A stretch of 64,000 nt of DNA from Branchiostoma floridae (GCF_000003815.2 NC_049979.1:22538835-22602834); one strand, 5' to 3'; positions 1-12,240 are shown, counted from the stretch's first letter. The notes: a model not told the origin generated them from the letters alone. Made by a program: numbers and translations.

Positions 1-552
1 ATTTTATATGTTTAACGTCATTTCATTACATCAATGAAATACGTTACGTTTTTGGCCTGCGTAAATAATATATCCACTGTATTCATATCATTCTTACTCC
101 TTAACAGGAAAAGTTGCAATTGCACTATATATGAATATATCGGAAAAGAATTATAATGATAGTAATATTGTAACATAGCATCCTAAACTAACCCTCACTC
201 GGGCCCTCTGAGAGGTCAAATAAATGTTCCTTTCCCTTCAGTCGTCTGATGTAATATTCCCTCATGGAGGACCATGAGTGCTTTGTAATCTGGAGTAGAT
301 TGAGGTTAAACCTTAAGGTTTTTGAATCTGGAGTACCGTAGCCTTATGTATTGTAGTCTCTCTCTCAGGTTGTATTTATCATCGCTGCCTTTGAGAAACC
401 TCATGTATTTTATTTTTATGGATAACGATGAGTACTTTGTGATCTGGAGTAGGTTTGTGAGTGCGATACCAAACTCATACGTTTTTTGCAGGGTTCTGTA
501 ATTTAGTAAAACCAGTGCTTTGTTTCTGCTATTGCCAATTTTTGCTTTTGTC
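1..552. other. Non-coding sequence, no gene recognised
   Basis: I see no convincing coding sequence here. The phrase 'gtactttgtgatctggagta' and close variants recur (about 270-300 and 430-450), which looks like degenerate repeat sequence. The stretch ends at the first N-gap. Confidence 0.5.
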
Positions 553-733
553 NNNNNNNNNNNNNNNNNNNNNNNNNNNNNNNNNNNNNNNNNNNNNNNN
601 NNNNNNNNNNNNNNNNNNNNNNNNNNNNNNNNNNNNNNNNNNNNNNNNNNNNNNNNNNNNNNNNNNNNNNNNNNNNNNNNNNNNNNNNNNNNNNNNNNNN
701 NNNNNNNNNNNNNNNNNNNNNNNNNNNNNNNNN
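553..733. other. Assembly gap (181 N)
   Basis: A run of N. Any reading frame drawn across it is meaningless. The LINE remnant on the minus strand to its right probably continues into the gap. Confidence 0.99.
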
Positions 734-1129
734 CTTTCTAATTGGATCCCCTTCGTAGAACCCGATTATTCGATCTTCGCATTTGAGTAGGACGTTTTTT
801 GTAGAGTGGCTTGGTTTGCGCGTCTGCTCAACACATATGTCCACACTATCTGGTCGGGCTTTAGTATTGTACATATCGTTCGATCCAGTGTGGATTATTT
901 CTATCTCAGCGGTAGTATCTGGGGAAGTGTTGATATTTCTATAGCTCTCGGTTTTGTTGGATTCAATCCTCACCCGTTGCTGTGTGGTGAGATCTGCGCG
1001 TCATACTGGTGTGGCGTATTCTGTAGTAGGGCGAACGAACGTCCTATAACAGAGCAGTAACTCTTCACGGGAGAGGTTAAACTGTCTTAGCTTACGTAGC
1101 ATGAACAGTCTTTGGTTGGCTTTCTTCAT
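734..1129 (-). mobile_element. Decayed LINE reverse transcriptase, C-terminal part
   Basis: Read on the minus strand from 1129, the translation gives KKANQRLFMLRKLRQF, then LLLCYRTFVRPTTEYATPV, then a TGA where these proteins normally have Trp, and on to an RIES..K...YRNI block. This is the usual end of a CR1/L2-like reverse transcriptase (the 'RLYFLRKL ... Y.TFIRP.LEYA.PVW ... LE.IQKRA.RII' pattern). At least one stop and further decay make it a dead copy. It runs into the N-gap. Confidence 0.6.
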
Positions 1130-2032
1130 AATGTGGTTTGAAAGTATAAGAACTCCCTACACCCCAGTAGCTTGCACAAGTAGAATGTACACGAGAAAAT
1201 TGTACTTACAAGGCCTAACCAAGTCCCAAGATGCTCAACTATACTTCACAGATAAACAAGAACATAAAAATGCCTGATGCAAAAATCTCAAGACTTTTCC
1301 AATATTGATATTGCATTCCAGAAACTAAAACATAGCAAAGAAGTCTTCAGCAACGCAAAAAGTATGGGTAAAAGGCCTGCACATCACAAAAGTTCATACT
1401 TGATGATGAAGTGCCTTCACTGCATTCAAGGTACAGCATAAAAACATTCTCAGCAGACATCAACAAGGAAGAATGTTCATATCACTATTGTATGACACCA
1501 ACTAACGTGCTTTCCCAACATTGCATTGATACATAAATGTCCTTGCTTGCTCCTCTCTGCACAGATAGATTTAGTTGTAGTTAACTGCGTTGTCAGGTGA
1601 AACGAAGCCTACCTGTTAACCCTGCAAGTATGTCTAGTGTCACTTTCATACATTAAAGGATCTCGATCTCAAATATCAAATGTAAAAAGAAATAGATAAA
1701 AAGGATCTCTTGCTCTCCTCTACGCCCCACACATTGGTGAAATAATCTATTCAACAACTGGTCTTTCCTTGCTTCTCCGCTGTTAGATGCCTGCAGAGAA
1801 ATGTAAAAGGCATTTTTTATTGCTTGACCTCGGTAGATGTATTCGTACCCATTACAGTTACATTGTACTTAGTGCACATGGACACAACAAGGTGCTTGAA
1901 CAGTTTTGGATCGAGTTGATTTAAGAGTTCAGATAAGAGTTTGAAGATACATTGTAGAATTATAGTTTGTTAAAAAAACATCTATTACATTAAATAAAAT
2001 AGAAACCGTACCTACCTGAAAGTCTGTTGTCC
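1130..2032. other. Non-coding sequence
   Basis: No open coding sequence with recognisable protein features and no RNA gene. AT-rich, unique-looking sequence. Confidence 0.5.
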
Positions 2033-3122
2033 TCAGTTGTCGTCTGCTTTATCTCTCATCCTCTTGACTCTCGTCCTCTCTAAAATGCCACTGGTTTTGC
2101 ACACCTACAGAAAAATGACATGGTATGCAGAAATTATTTACCTGGTCTTGGAATTTATTTGTCCAAACTTGGCATTAAGTGTAAACAAATAATGCAGGTG
2201 AGAATGAATGTTTTGGAGGGAAATATACAGCAAAACTTCAATACAATAAAAAATGAGATACACCACACATTTTCATGTACCTGGTACACTGGGTGGATAG
2301 TCTGAAACACTTCCCATCCTACCGGAGAAACTGGAAGAGTGTCCGTTTCCCCACAAGTCCAGCATGCCAATGGCAAGATGGTTAGGGCCCTCGACTTTAC
2401 TCGAGCCAAGTAGCAGTACGCTTCCACTAGTGAAGAACATGAGACAATTGCACAAAACCAGTCTGAAAATAAGAAATAAAAAATCGTGTTAGAAGCTAGC
2501 ACAAACCATTACTACCTGCTAAGCTAAAACTAAGGACAAAAACAATACTTATCTTTTGATGAAAACTTTAATGAAAAAAAAAACTTTATCTCAAAGATAT
2601 ATAATATGCATATAATTATTCACATGCTCACAAAACAGATGTCCCTCAGAGGGTGGACCTCCGGGGTCCAGGACACGCCACAGGTGTACATTACCTCTTC
2701 TTACAGTTGTTCTACCCGGTTTCTTTGCCCAAGTCCTTGGCTTGTTGCAGTCCACACATATTACAACACCTCTTGAGTTCTCTGGATTTGGTGAGATTGG
2801 CACGCCATGACCAGTTGTACGGGATACTTTCAGAATGGGCCGGTCAGCTTCAGTTGTTTCACGTCCATGGACGTCAGTGAAGGGCCTGTAATGCTCCCCT
2901 GTACTGTCTTGCATCGGATCAGGAAAACTTTGGCCTTAGCGGATAGTCTCGGCCATCGTCGTTGGCATGTGCGCATGCGTGCGACTATGTAATGGACAGA
3001 CGTAATTGTGACAACAATCAATTTGACATCCTGACAAAGAAGAAAGCATGCTTACACAGGCAGAGGCTATCACTCATCACGGGAAGGCTGTCACTTGATA
3101 TGTAGATCTCATCGCGTCTTCT
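2033..3122 (-). CDS. Possible 3' end of a spliced gene (three candidate exons), unidentified
   Basis: Three minus-strand blocks have good splice signals and compatible phases. The first is 3122-3056: polypyrimidine tract plus TTTAG acceptor, GTAAGC donor, 67 nt. The second is 2462-2281: TTTTCAG acceptor, CAG|GTACAT donor, 182 nt. The third is 2104-2033: TTCTGTAG acceptor, ending in TGA. They read through as about 107 codons, including ACWTCGETDTLPVSPVGW and a basic tail RVKRMRDKADDN. I recognise no family. The second exon is also open in another frame that would stop at a TAA in the third. No start exon was found, so this may be chance or a transposon remnant. Confidence 0.25.
2591..2914 (-). 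pseudogene. Possible repeat-derived coding fragment with CxxC-KPR motif
   Basis: An open minus-strand frame contains GEHYRPFTDVHG, then TEADRPIL, then GVVICVDCNKPRTWAKK. The combination of 'HY.PF.ev.g..T.e..RP' with a 'C..C.KPR' zinc-ligand pair resembles proteins that recur in invertebrate genomes and are probably carried by mobile elements. It sits inside an intron of the candidate gene at 2033-3122, on the same strand. Identification is weak. Confidence 0.25.
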
Positions 3123-4112
3123 CTAAAGAGAAAAATCTTTGTTACCATACGTGCGTGCGACTACCATACGTCTTGCTTTATTTTTGTAGCAAATTTACAT
3201 AATAAGTTATATTTCAAACATGTTTACTTTACTTGTCAAATATCTGCTGCCTAAGAACACGCAGCTCCCTGTTTGGGTACAGGTCTACCTGTTTATTCTT
3301 AAATGTTAAGTTCTAAAAGTAGATATATCTATAGAAACCAAAACATGAATGTGGAGCAAGTGAAAACAGCTAATGAACCTGGTCTCCCTCATTTGACATA
3401 ATTTTTAATGGTATTACTTATGAATAAAACCGACAATATGGTCTCTTGCTAACAATCAACAGCAGCGTTATCAGATGCAATTATTCTACCCATATCTTAT
3501 TGTACTTAAATAATATCAAGTAAATAAATTGGTATAGCAATTAGCCTAGTATTGTTTTACTATAAGAGCCTGTGATATTAATGTCAATCTGTGATTTATG
3601 CAGCAATAAAATATTGTACTGTGTACAGCAGGACCCAGTGGTGACATGACAATTGTATGAATCATAGATGTCAGACCTATGAAACGAACGGAGCCACTGT
3701 CTTCACATGCCTTGCATTCCTGTTTTGCGAATTCTTTGGTACCCTTGGAGATATCTGTGGTGTCCTCAATTGTCAATTGATATTATCTTGACTTGCATTG
3801 TAACTTCCTGGTTGTTGGATGTTTTTGGAGATCTTGACTGGGTATAATTGTGTCAGCTGTGTAGCAGAAGACAGTGTAAAGTCTGAAACAGAAAGAAAAT
3901 GTATTGAAGAACTTAAAACTAAAGAAGCATTAATATATCTCTACATTCTTAGTGTCTACGAGAAATGAAGCAGTTTTGATGCATTTCAAAAACAAACGAC
4001 ATGTAATTTTGTCATATAAAGCACGTAAATCACCAAAAGGAGAAAATGACAATGAAAACAGAATATTTCCAAAGGGGATTTGTTAACTAGTCTGCAAACA
4101 TTGAAAGGTACT
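3123..4112. other. Mostly non-coding; short unassigned open frame
   Basis: A minus-strand open stretch at 3546-3776 includes KQECKACEDSGSVRFIGL and lies just downstream of a good-looking acceptor near 3883. An in-frame stop separates the two, so I cannot build an exon. Confidence 0.3.
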
Positions 4113-5040
4113 GTGCAATGTTATTTGTCTGGCCTGGGAATAGGGGCAATGTTAAGGGGCAAGTTGGGCTTTTGGGACACCTTGTCTCCACAAGACTCAT
4201 CAAACTCCTGGCGCTTGTGCACGGCAGCTTCCAACAGCTTTCTTCTGAAAGTGTAGTCCTTATTCCCATAGTCATTTTGGACCACATAGTCTCCTTGCCT
4301 CTTGGTCTAGCCAAGTTGTTGCCTTAGGTCACCTGCATAGAATTAGATAAACATGTTGTGCGTTTCTTAGAAGAACAAAATAGATAACTAGTACTTGATG
4401 ACTTAGATCACGTAATCTTTAAAGGCCCATGATTAAAACACAAAAGAGTACTTAGTGTCTAACAACAAACATAGAATTATGCTCTGGTGTGGAAAAATCG
4501 GGAACAATATCTTAATAAGCTTATCGACTGCCAAAACGATTTCAAGCCATCTGATTATCGTCCTTGAGCCTCCAAAGCAAGATCTCTAATTTAACATATC
4601 AGAACCATGTCATGGATTCTACTTAATCTACATTTTCATTTACTAGCCTTGTGAGTAAAAGAAAATAGTCACCTGCACATGGTGTGCAAGTATTTTAAAA
4701 AATATGTCAGATGCGTTACATATTTGCCAGTAGCAACAGTCGGGTACTTCGCTGCAAAGGTCTTGACCGGGCAAAGGCCAACATTCCTTGCCCCCAAAAC
4801 AGCTTCTCGAAGTCCATCTGGGTCGCCCAGGAGCCTGCTCACGAACCTCTGCTATCTCGTGCTTTCTCTATACTTTTTCTCGAGGCTTGAAAACAGTTCT
4901 TGTGTCATGCACTTGAGCATGTGGCTGGTGATACGCCGAGCCTGTCAGCCAGATCCTCATTGGGCGCCATCAGGGTCATTACCAGCAAATCCTTTCCACT
5001 TAGCTTTGTCCCAGGACCAACAGGCCACACGTTTTTCACC
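4113..5040 (-). pseudogene. Degenerate minus-strand coding remnants, family unknown
   Basis: Two protein-like stretches lie on the minus strand. At about 4300-4113 one reads KRQGDYVVQNDYGNKDYTF, then FRRKLLEAAVHKRQEFDES, and ends at a TAA. At about 5040-4690 a second frame contains ACWSWDKAKWKGFAGNDPDG and RFVSRLLGDPDGLREAVLG but carries three in-frame stops. They look like old coding sequence, possibly one transposon or a dead gene. No diagnostic motif lets me name a family. Confidence 0.3.
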
Positions 5041-5688
5041 ACCAAAAAATAGTGTAAGAGTACAGTCATGTAACATTACATCTACCAGGAGTTAGCTTTT
5101 CAGTCAATTGCACATAAGCAAATACGTTATAAGTAACTGTTCCAACTTGCTGTGTCACTCCCATCTCACAATGAACACCATCTGTTTGAATTGTTCTTAT
5201 ATGACTAAAAAAATGCAAAATGGCAATAAACAAATGTAACATCAAAACATATTTTTTTGTGTCCTGAAAATAAGAGAAGAAAATTATAGTGGACTTTTGT
5301 GTATTTGTCTTTTTATCACATGTTTTCTGGGCAAGACACACGTAACAGAAAATAGACTAAGAAAGTACAAAAATTATACTGTAAAACTGAAAGTAATTAT
5401 CAACCTGTCGTATGTGCACAAGTATTCTAGTGGTTGTTGTGTTGCCTGCGTGACCACATTATCGTGGGCCCTTTTCAGCAGTCTACGATCTTTCTTGTTT
5501 GTCGTCAGATGACCAACAGCAAAGCAGCTGTCAGCTACTTGCTGGATTGTTTTCATATTTCAATTAAGACAAATGTATCAATTTCAGGATATTATTCATT
5601 AGTTTTACCTAAAACTAAACCAGTGCCATGGAACACCTCAGCGTACGTCTTGAAGCCATGATCCAATGCAATTTAGAAAATAACCATG
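5041..5688. other. Non-coding sequence
   Basis: No recognisable gene. Short chance open frames only. Confidence 0.5.
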
Positions 5689-6700
5689 TCAGTAGAAAGG
5701 AATGTTCTTCGCCCGTTCACTTTGCGGACCCGGTTGACCTGCCATCGGAGGCCGTCTGTCAGTCTGTCGACTTTCCCTGTTACTGTAAGGAAGGCGTTTC
5801 TTACTGTTAAACATTTTGATGGGTACATATTTATCAACACCTGGTCCAATGGATAGTGTATGAGTAAAGCTGCTGTAGAGCTCGTCGGCGTCACTTTCAG
5901 CCAGTTTTAGGAATTGAGTTTTGAAGTCGTCCATTTCATCACTGAATTTGTCCCAGTAGGAACGTTTGTACAAGTACATTTTACGAGGTTTTTGTTTTTG
6001 AGGCCGTAAGTCTTCCCCAAGAAATACTAGGTCATGGTCACCAATGGGGGGTAAGGTACATACACAATTATCGTTTGATATAAGTACTAAGTCCAAAGTG
6101 TTATCGTACCTGGTTGGCTTGTCCACAATTTGTGCCATATTTTGATTACTGAGCAGTTCCAGGAACCGGCGGTGTAAACCTGGGTAGGGACAGTCTGGCT
6201 TAAGTACAGGCTCCTGAAGGTCTGTCCAATGACACGTTGGGAAATTGAAATCCCCGACAATCCACACGTGGTTATTACGTTTATTACATATTCTTTCCAT
6301 AGATTCTTCTAAACAATCTAGACTTGCACTGTGGTCTATAGCACTCACATATATTCAAGCATTCAATCTTCACCTAAACCATTTCACAGTTGGTCTCAAG
6401 GTGAGGTTCTTGTGATATGAATTCAATAGAAACAGCTATCAAGACACCACCATGGCTGTCACCTGGTCTTTTCCTGTAGAATACTTGCATGTTGAGGTGG
6501 CTTGGGAAGTATTATGAAATATTGCAGGTGCTATCAGACCAAGTGTCTGTAATCACTAAGATGTCTGGTTTTGTCTGTTCTACTAAAGGTGTCTGGTTTT
6601 GTCTGTTCTACTTATGTTTCCAATTCGACATTCTTATTTCTAAGGGACAGGAAGTTTGCATTGATGAGCCGTAATGGCCTTGTATATGACTTCTGTTTGT
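5689..6700 (-). mobile_element. LINE remnant: apurinic-type endonuclease domain
   Basis: Minus-strand reading finds, in order, an N-terminal RLINANFLSLRNKN block with DILVITDTW (about 6690-6540), then YRKRPGDSHGGVLIAVSIE and a CEMV block (about 6470-6370), then after a frame slip NNHVWIVGDFNFPTCHW, TRYDNTLDLVLIS and IGDHDLVFL (6270-6030). These are the GGV, GDFN, LDL and SDHD-type signatures of the exonuclease/endonuclease/phosphatase domain at the N-terminus of CR1/L2-like LINE ORF2. Frameshifts and stops show it is dead. The reverse transcriptase that should follow is not seen below 5689. Confidence 0.8.
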
Positions 6701-6899
6701 TTTGGACAGGGGGTTTGGGGGAAGACGTCGACGTTGCTTGCGAAATACCTGAGCTGTCATTGCTTAGGGGAACAAGCTTACCTAAGGCTACTACGGCAGC
6801 GTATAGGCAGAAGTTGGTCTGGTCTATTACTACTTAATCCTACCAAGCATCATTTTTGTCTCTAAGGTTTACTTCAAATTTAATACATTAAAAAATGTC

Positions 6900-7100
6900 C
6901 CTATAGTTCAAATGCAGAGGCTACATCGGACAAAAGGGATGCCATGCCTTCTCCATAAATCAACAATTTCTTATATATATATGCCAATGTTAGAATATGC
7001 ATGCCCTGTTTGGCACCCTGGTTAATCACCAGTAATAGCTTCCACTGTATGTCGCTCGATGCCGTAAATAAACAATCCATTCCTAGCATATGTTTGAAGG
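6900..7100 (+). mobile_element. LINE reverse transcriptase fragment, plus strand
   Basis: Around 6981-7022 the plus strand reads MPMLEYACPVWHPG, the hallmark '.P.LEYACPVWHPGL' segment near the end of CR1/L2-type LINE reverse transcriptases, preceded by a 'KSTISYIY' remnant. It lies opposite in strand to the endonuclease remnant next to it, so it is a separate insertion. Heavily decayed. Confidence 0.5.
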
Positions 7101-7319
7101 TTAACAGTCAAATAGTCGTCAGTGAATGATCACATATCCTCGTATCAAATCCCTTGGCAAATCACTTCAGCAGAAGTACAAAGATGTGACGATAGTACAA
7201 AGATGTGACGATCGGCAGCAAGACAAGAGTCTACGTAGATATTTAGCTGCAAGTAAATAAGATGATATATGAAGTTTGTGGTTATTGGACACCAGTGAAC
7301 AAAGAAAAAATATTGGGCA

Positions 7320-7645
7320 ATAAAAATATATAGATAAGTAGAAATATAGGTATCATTGTTTGCAACTCATGATGCAATCAGAGTGAACTTTACTAAGTAC
7401 TGAGATTACGTTGCTGATTTCTTGCCAGATGTTTTAGCCAGTGATTGGTTTTCCTATGTTTTCCCCCCATATTTTGCCACATACTTCAGTATCTCCTTCT
7501 CTTCACTCTTTAGGAATGGGTTCCGTCTGAAAAATATATAGATAAGGAAAAATATATGTACAATTGTTTGCAACTCTTACAAATCATGATGCAATCAGAG
7601 TGGACTTTGCTACGGAATTGAGGTAACGTTGCAGATACGTAGAGC
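7320..7645. repeat. Local direct duplication (~95 bp, two copies)
   Basis: The segment at about 7328-7416 (atatatagataag ... tgtttgcaactcatgatgcaatcagagtg ... ttgctg) recurs at about 7534-7632, with a small insertion and several substitutions. The copies are about 205 bp apart. Confidence 0.7.
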
Positions 7646-7954
7646 ACCCCGGCCCGAATTAACATAACAACTAGATCAAATACAGTCTTCGAGATAGCTA
7701 GATCGAATACAGTCAAGATATGAAAAGATCTGGAGATGTCCGATGTATAGTGTTGTCCACGTTGTCCAAAAGCAATAAAACTAAATTTTAGTAGTCCAAC
7801 ACGTTCATCAACCTAACAATAATTTCACAACACTTAAACTACATCTTTATGATACAAAGCAAGGGACGAGTACTCGAGTGCATGGTCTAATATTGCTTAG
7901 ACTTAGGAGCTCCCGTGTCGTCCGACACATGAGACCAGCAAGCTCTGTCAGCAG

Positions 7955-9225
7955 CTATCCTCCCCACATCCTTCCAGCTGATGTTGACTGCTTGGATCCG
8001 GAGGTCCCTCTCAACGGTCTGTCTGTAGTCCACCTAGGGGCGACCTCTGCGTTTCTTACCAGTGAGACCAGTGCATGAATTTGGTTTGCCAGTCTGCCTG
8101 GTGCAAGTCTCATGACGTGGTCCAACCAGCTCAAGCGCCGCATTCGGATTGTCACAGATACTGGTTGTTGGTTGGTCCTAGTTTTTACTTCAGAGTTGAG
8201 TATGAAGTCATCCCATCTGATCTGATGCCTAGTATTTTCCGTAGACATTTGTTATCGAAGACATCTAGTTTCTTTTCTTGGCTTGACTTTATGTGCCACG
8301 TTTCACATCCATAAAGCAGGGTGGTGAGAACATTGCTGTTGTAGAATCGCAGCTTATCCTAAGGGAGAGCTTCTTGCTTGCCAAGCTGGTCGAAGCTCTT
8401 TATCAATCTGACCTTCGTTGTTGATGGAGCTTCCTAAGTAGGTAAAATTCTCCACTACTTCCACATCATTTTGTCGATGATCACACTTGTGGGGGAGGAT
8501 GCGTCTCTATCAGCATGTTCTTGGTCTTTTTGGCGCTGATGGTGAGTCCACTGCTAATTGCAGATGAGCCTATGTCCTCCACTAGGGGTTGTAGGTCCTG
8601 TGTGCAGTCTGCTAGAGGAGCTATATCATCAGCAAAGTCAAGATCTGCTAACTTTGTGTTCTGTATCCATTGAATCCCTTTCCCTCCGGTTGTTGTTGCA
8701 AGGACCCAGTCGATAGCCGTGGCAAAAAATGATTGGTGACAACATGCGCATATGCATCCTTGTCGGACCCCGCTTACCACCTCAAACCATCCACTGTATC
8801 CCTCACCCGTCCGCGCGCAGCACTTTCAGTTAGTGTATATTTGTTTAATTGCGGCTATGAGCTTCCTTGGGATGCCATAAACATATATGATATTCTAGAG
8901 TGATGGCCTGTGGATGCTATCAAATACCTTGGTGAAAACTAATGGCTTGTAGTTCTGTACACTTTTCGATGATAAGACGAAGGGTGAATATCTGATCTGC
9001 ACAGGATCGCTTTGGGCGGAGTCCAGCTTGTTGTTCACGTAGAACCTTGTCTTCTGCATCTCTCATACGGTTCAGGATGCATGCGGTATACACCTTCGCC
9101 GGTATGGAAAGAAGCGTCAATCCCCTCCAGTTGTCACATTCTGTCAAGTTACCATTAGGAATGCACACAACTGCTCCATTTTTCCAGTTTCCGGCACTTC
9201 TTCTGAAGTCCAGGCCCGGTTGCAT
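7955..9225 (-). mobile_element. LINE remnant with reverse transcriptase domain
   Basis: The minus strand reads through a nearly full reverse transcriptase in order: WKNGAVVCIPNGNLTECDNWRG with LTLLSIPAKVYTACILNRM and LREQQAGLRPKRSCADQIF (9180-8990), then TKVFDSIHRPS and YGIPRKLIAAIKQIYTN (about 8940-8830), then VVSGVRQGC (8780), DLDFADDIAPL (the YADD catalytic box, as FADD, about 8630), and the C-terminal RRLSWLDHVMRLAPGRL (about 8140). At least two stops and two frame changes break it. The family resembles the LINEs commonly annotated as 'craniofacial development protein 2-like' neighbours. Inactive. Confidence 0.85.
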
Positions 9226-11165
9226 TCAAAACAAGGAATAAATATTAGATTGGCAAACAATGTATCTTTTTGTTCGGTTAACATTTTACTTTCTACTTAA
9301 TACACATCAGCATATGTACATAGTATTATTTGCATCTATTTATCATTGTGTCAAAAACAATAGCCAAATTTGCTTACAGATTTAATCTGTAGACCTTTAT
9401 ACAGTACGGGACAAGGTCACCATGGTTTATAGTTTAAGCTTACACGTATCCATGCTACCATTAGTCACAAAGTACAGAAACAGTATCACTCCAACAGAAT
9501 ACCTACTGTCTGTCATTGGCGAATTCTGGAACGTTGTTTCTTTTTGCATTTGGCGTCGTATTAAGCAAGGCACACGGACTAGTTTTCCAAGCTGCTGGAT
9601 GACACAGAGCATTCCCTTTCATGCCTTCTTATAAATGTGCAAGGGTCAACAATGCTGACATACAATCCATCTATTCTCACATCGGCCAAAGCCTTTACAG
9701 CGCTAATGATGTAGCATTGGTTCTGTTTGTTGTTTATTCCCTGCGGTTTGTTTCAAATAAAGCCCCTGATGAAATAAATGTATTAAAACACCAATTTTTA
9801 AAATTTCCATACATTCCATACATACTTCTTACTAAGAGCTGCCCTATCTTTAAAAGTTTTTCCACGCGTGTTCAGTCAGATTTTGGTGATGCCTAATGGG
9901 CTAGCCTAATTGTGTCACAGAGCCTTTGGCTCCGCCAGGCGTCCTGGCCGCCATGGTCCAACAACGAAAGAAATATAATGTGCCAGGAACATTTGACAAT
10001 AAATCATTTTAAATTGTTAGGGTAGGTAAATAGTCCAGCTCGGGCCAAAATGAATTCATGTTCAGGTCTGTATTGGGAATTATGAAGAAGCTAAGATGGT
10101 TTGAAATGTCTTTGCTACAGTAAGTTTGGGGTGCGATCCTTTTGCCTTCTATTCCTAGCGTAATCAATTAACATTTCTTTCTTTCTTTCAAAGTTCCTCT
10201 TAACCATCAATATTGAGTAGATCTACACTCTCGCGGACTACACGGGTAAGATTTGAGGGGAAAGCGGGTGCTCCGAATTCAAACGTCCGGTCCCCGCGCC
10301 TGTACGATAGTGTCGTAGCATTTAATGTAAAGTATACTGCCACATTTCAGCCTTTTCAATCAAGATAAATGATGAAAGTCTTTAATCATAATACAAATAA
10401 ATACTCTAGATCATAGCTGTTAACAACTTCCTCACTTCTCAGCACATGTGAACTCCCCCCTTTTTCAACAGCTTAATAATTATGTAGCACAGACAGGATA
10501 GATGCAGTTTAAGTCAGCACTCCAAAACTACTCACAAACATACCTTTGCATATATTGATAACCTGCAAAGCTGCCTTACAAGGGGGATCAAAAGACGTCC
10601 TTGTATATCTGTATAAAAGCGACCCTGTCTAATAAAGATTTTCAAATATATTTACGCAATGTTGTCGGTCTCCTGTCGCTCCTTTAATTTATACCTGCCA
10701 TGTCTTATAGTGCAGATGACGAGCACAATCCTACTCGGCTTGTTGGCTTCCTCATTCGTGCACATTAGTACTATTGCTGTCCTGGCTCTGGCTCGATCTT
10801 CCTGGTGTCAAATGCCAATGACAATGACTGCGCTACAAAAATGCACAATATAGCAGCATCACGGTAAATGTTAGCGAAATCGTCTTACCATACATCAACT
10901 TCATGATATTTGGCATTAAAAGACATTCACTTGGTTATGTTGTTGCTTCTGTTCTTTAAGAAGACCAACAGTCCAAATTGACAATTTTACCCGTCCCCTG
11001 TGCTGTTGTCCTGGGTAGGGTTAACTGAATATACACGACCGAAACTCTTCCCTTGGATTTAATGTCTGATGTACAAAGAAATCCTTACTTGGATTCAAAT
11101 TATGGCAACGTTTTCTTACCACACACAAAACAATATCACCATTTTTCATGCAGTTAACAAGGTTG
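9226..11165. other. Non-coding sequence
   Basis: About 1.9 kb with no recognisable gene, RNA or clear repeat. AT-rich with chance open frames. Confidence 0.5.
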
Positions 11166-11169
11166 CAAC

Positions 11170-11538
11170 GGCTTAAAAGAATTGACTATGCACAACATAC
11201 CCCTCATAGCCTTCCTACGTTGGTAGAAATGGCTCCGATGCACTCAGTCTGAAAATATGATAAACATATTACAGTATCAGACAAAGAAAGAAAATGAAAG
11301 TATATTTTGATCACCTCCAGCCTGAGTGCCTGAATCCGACCCAGCTGTGGAAACATGGTGTTTAACAGAAAGATGGTGAGGACCATTCAAATTACACAGG
11401 AATATTTGTGGTATGTGAACAAAACGACCAGGAGTTGCAATTTTACGGCTTAAAAGAATTAACTATACACAACGTTACCCCTCATAGCCTTCCTGCGTTG
11501 GTAGAAATGGCTCCTATGCACTCAGTCTGGAAATATGA
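11170..11538. repeat. Local direct duplication (~92 bp, two copies)
   Basis: The block starting ggcttaaaagaatt and ending gcactcagtctg(a/g)aaatatgat occurs at 11170-11260 and again at about 11447-11538, with about 90 percent identity and a 278-bp offset. It is non-coding. Confidence 0.75.
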
Positions 11539-11759
11539 TGAAAAACGTATCGTACGAAACAACAAAATATTACCATATAACGGCGCTTTCCAAAGGAAAA
11601 TGTTGCTCTTAACAACGAAGTTAATTAGAGTGGTAACGCTAACACTTTGTTATTTTGAATGTGTACCACCTTTAATGCGTAACATTTATTTCAAATTTGC
11701 GCTGGCGTATTTGTGATAGAAATACTAGTAGTCCGTTTTGTAAGGCACGAGCACTTATA

Positions 11760-12240
11760 TTACTCCTTGTTTAACAGCTGACGCTGCACCTCTTGGAGGA
11801 CACAGACGTGTCATTGATGCTGCTGCGTCCCGTAGTGGAGTGGAGTGTACCTGTACACGTGGCTGACTATTTCCTGCTGCGTATGGCCTTTATTAGAGAG
11901 AGAGCCTTCAAGGGCATGAACGGCAGGTCGTAGCGTCTGCCACAGTATGATGGACTGGTCTATGTGCGCGTCCCGCGCGACCCATACTTCGTCCTTCTCC
12001 TCTGTCCCTGCTACAACCGGCTCTCTCGTCTCCCGGAACGCCTTCTGAAGTCCTCTTCATTATGTTCCGGGGGCTTGGTACGACGGATGTTGAGGCGGCC
12101 GCCCGGGAGCTTACCTGGTTTTGTTACCCGATCGGCCACGTTACGTCTGAATCGTCGACGGTTACGTAATCGTCCCGATGGTGCTGCGAAGCCAGGTGGG
12201 CAGGAGTCCATTTCTATGATGTGCACAGGTGTACTCATTA
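11760..12240. other. GC-rich island with unassigned open frames
   Basis: This stretch is clearly richer in G+C and CpG than its surroundings and is open on both strands. One plus-strand frame reads LHLLEDTDVSLMLLRPVVEW and, after one stop, YDGLVYVRVPRDPYFVLLLC. Neither strand gives a recognisable domain. It could be a remnant of a foreign or mobile sequence, or a CpG-rich promoter-like region. Confidence 0.3.

Noticed and set aside
4690-5040. A transposase helix-turn-helix (PNEDLADRLGVSPAT) suggesting an IS4EU/ISL2EU element
   Set aside because: The match is in a frame different from the longer protein-like reading on the same strand and lasts under 20 residues. Probably coincidence.
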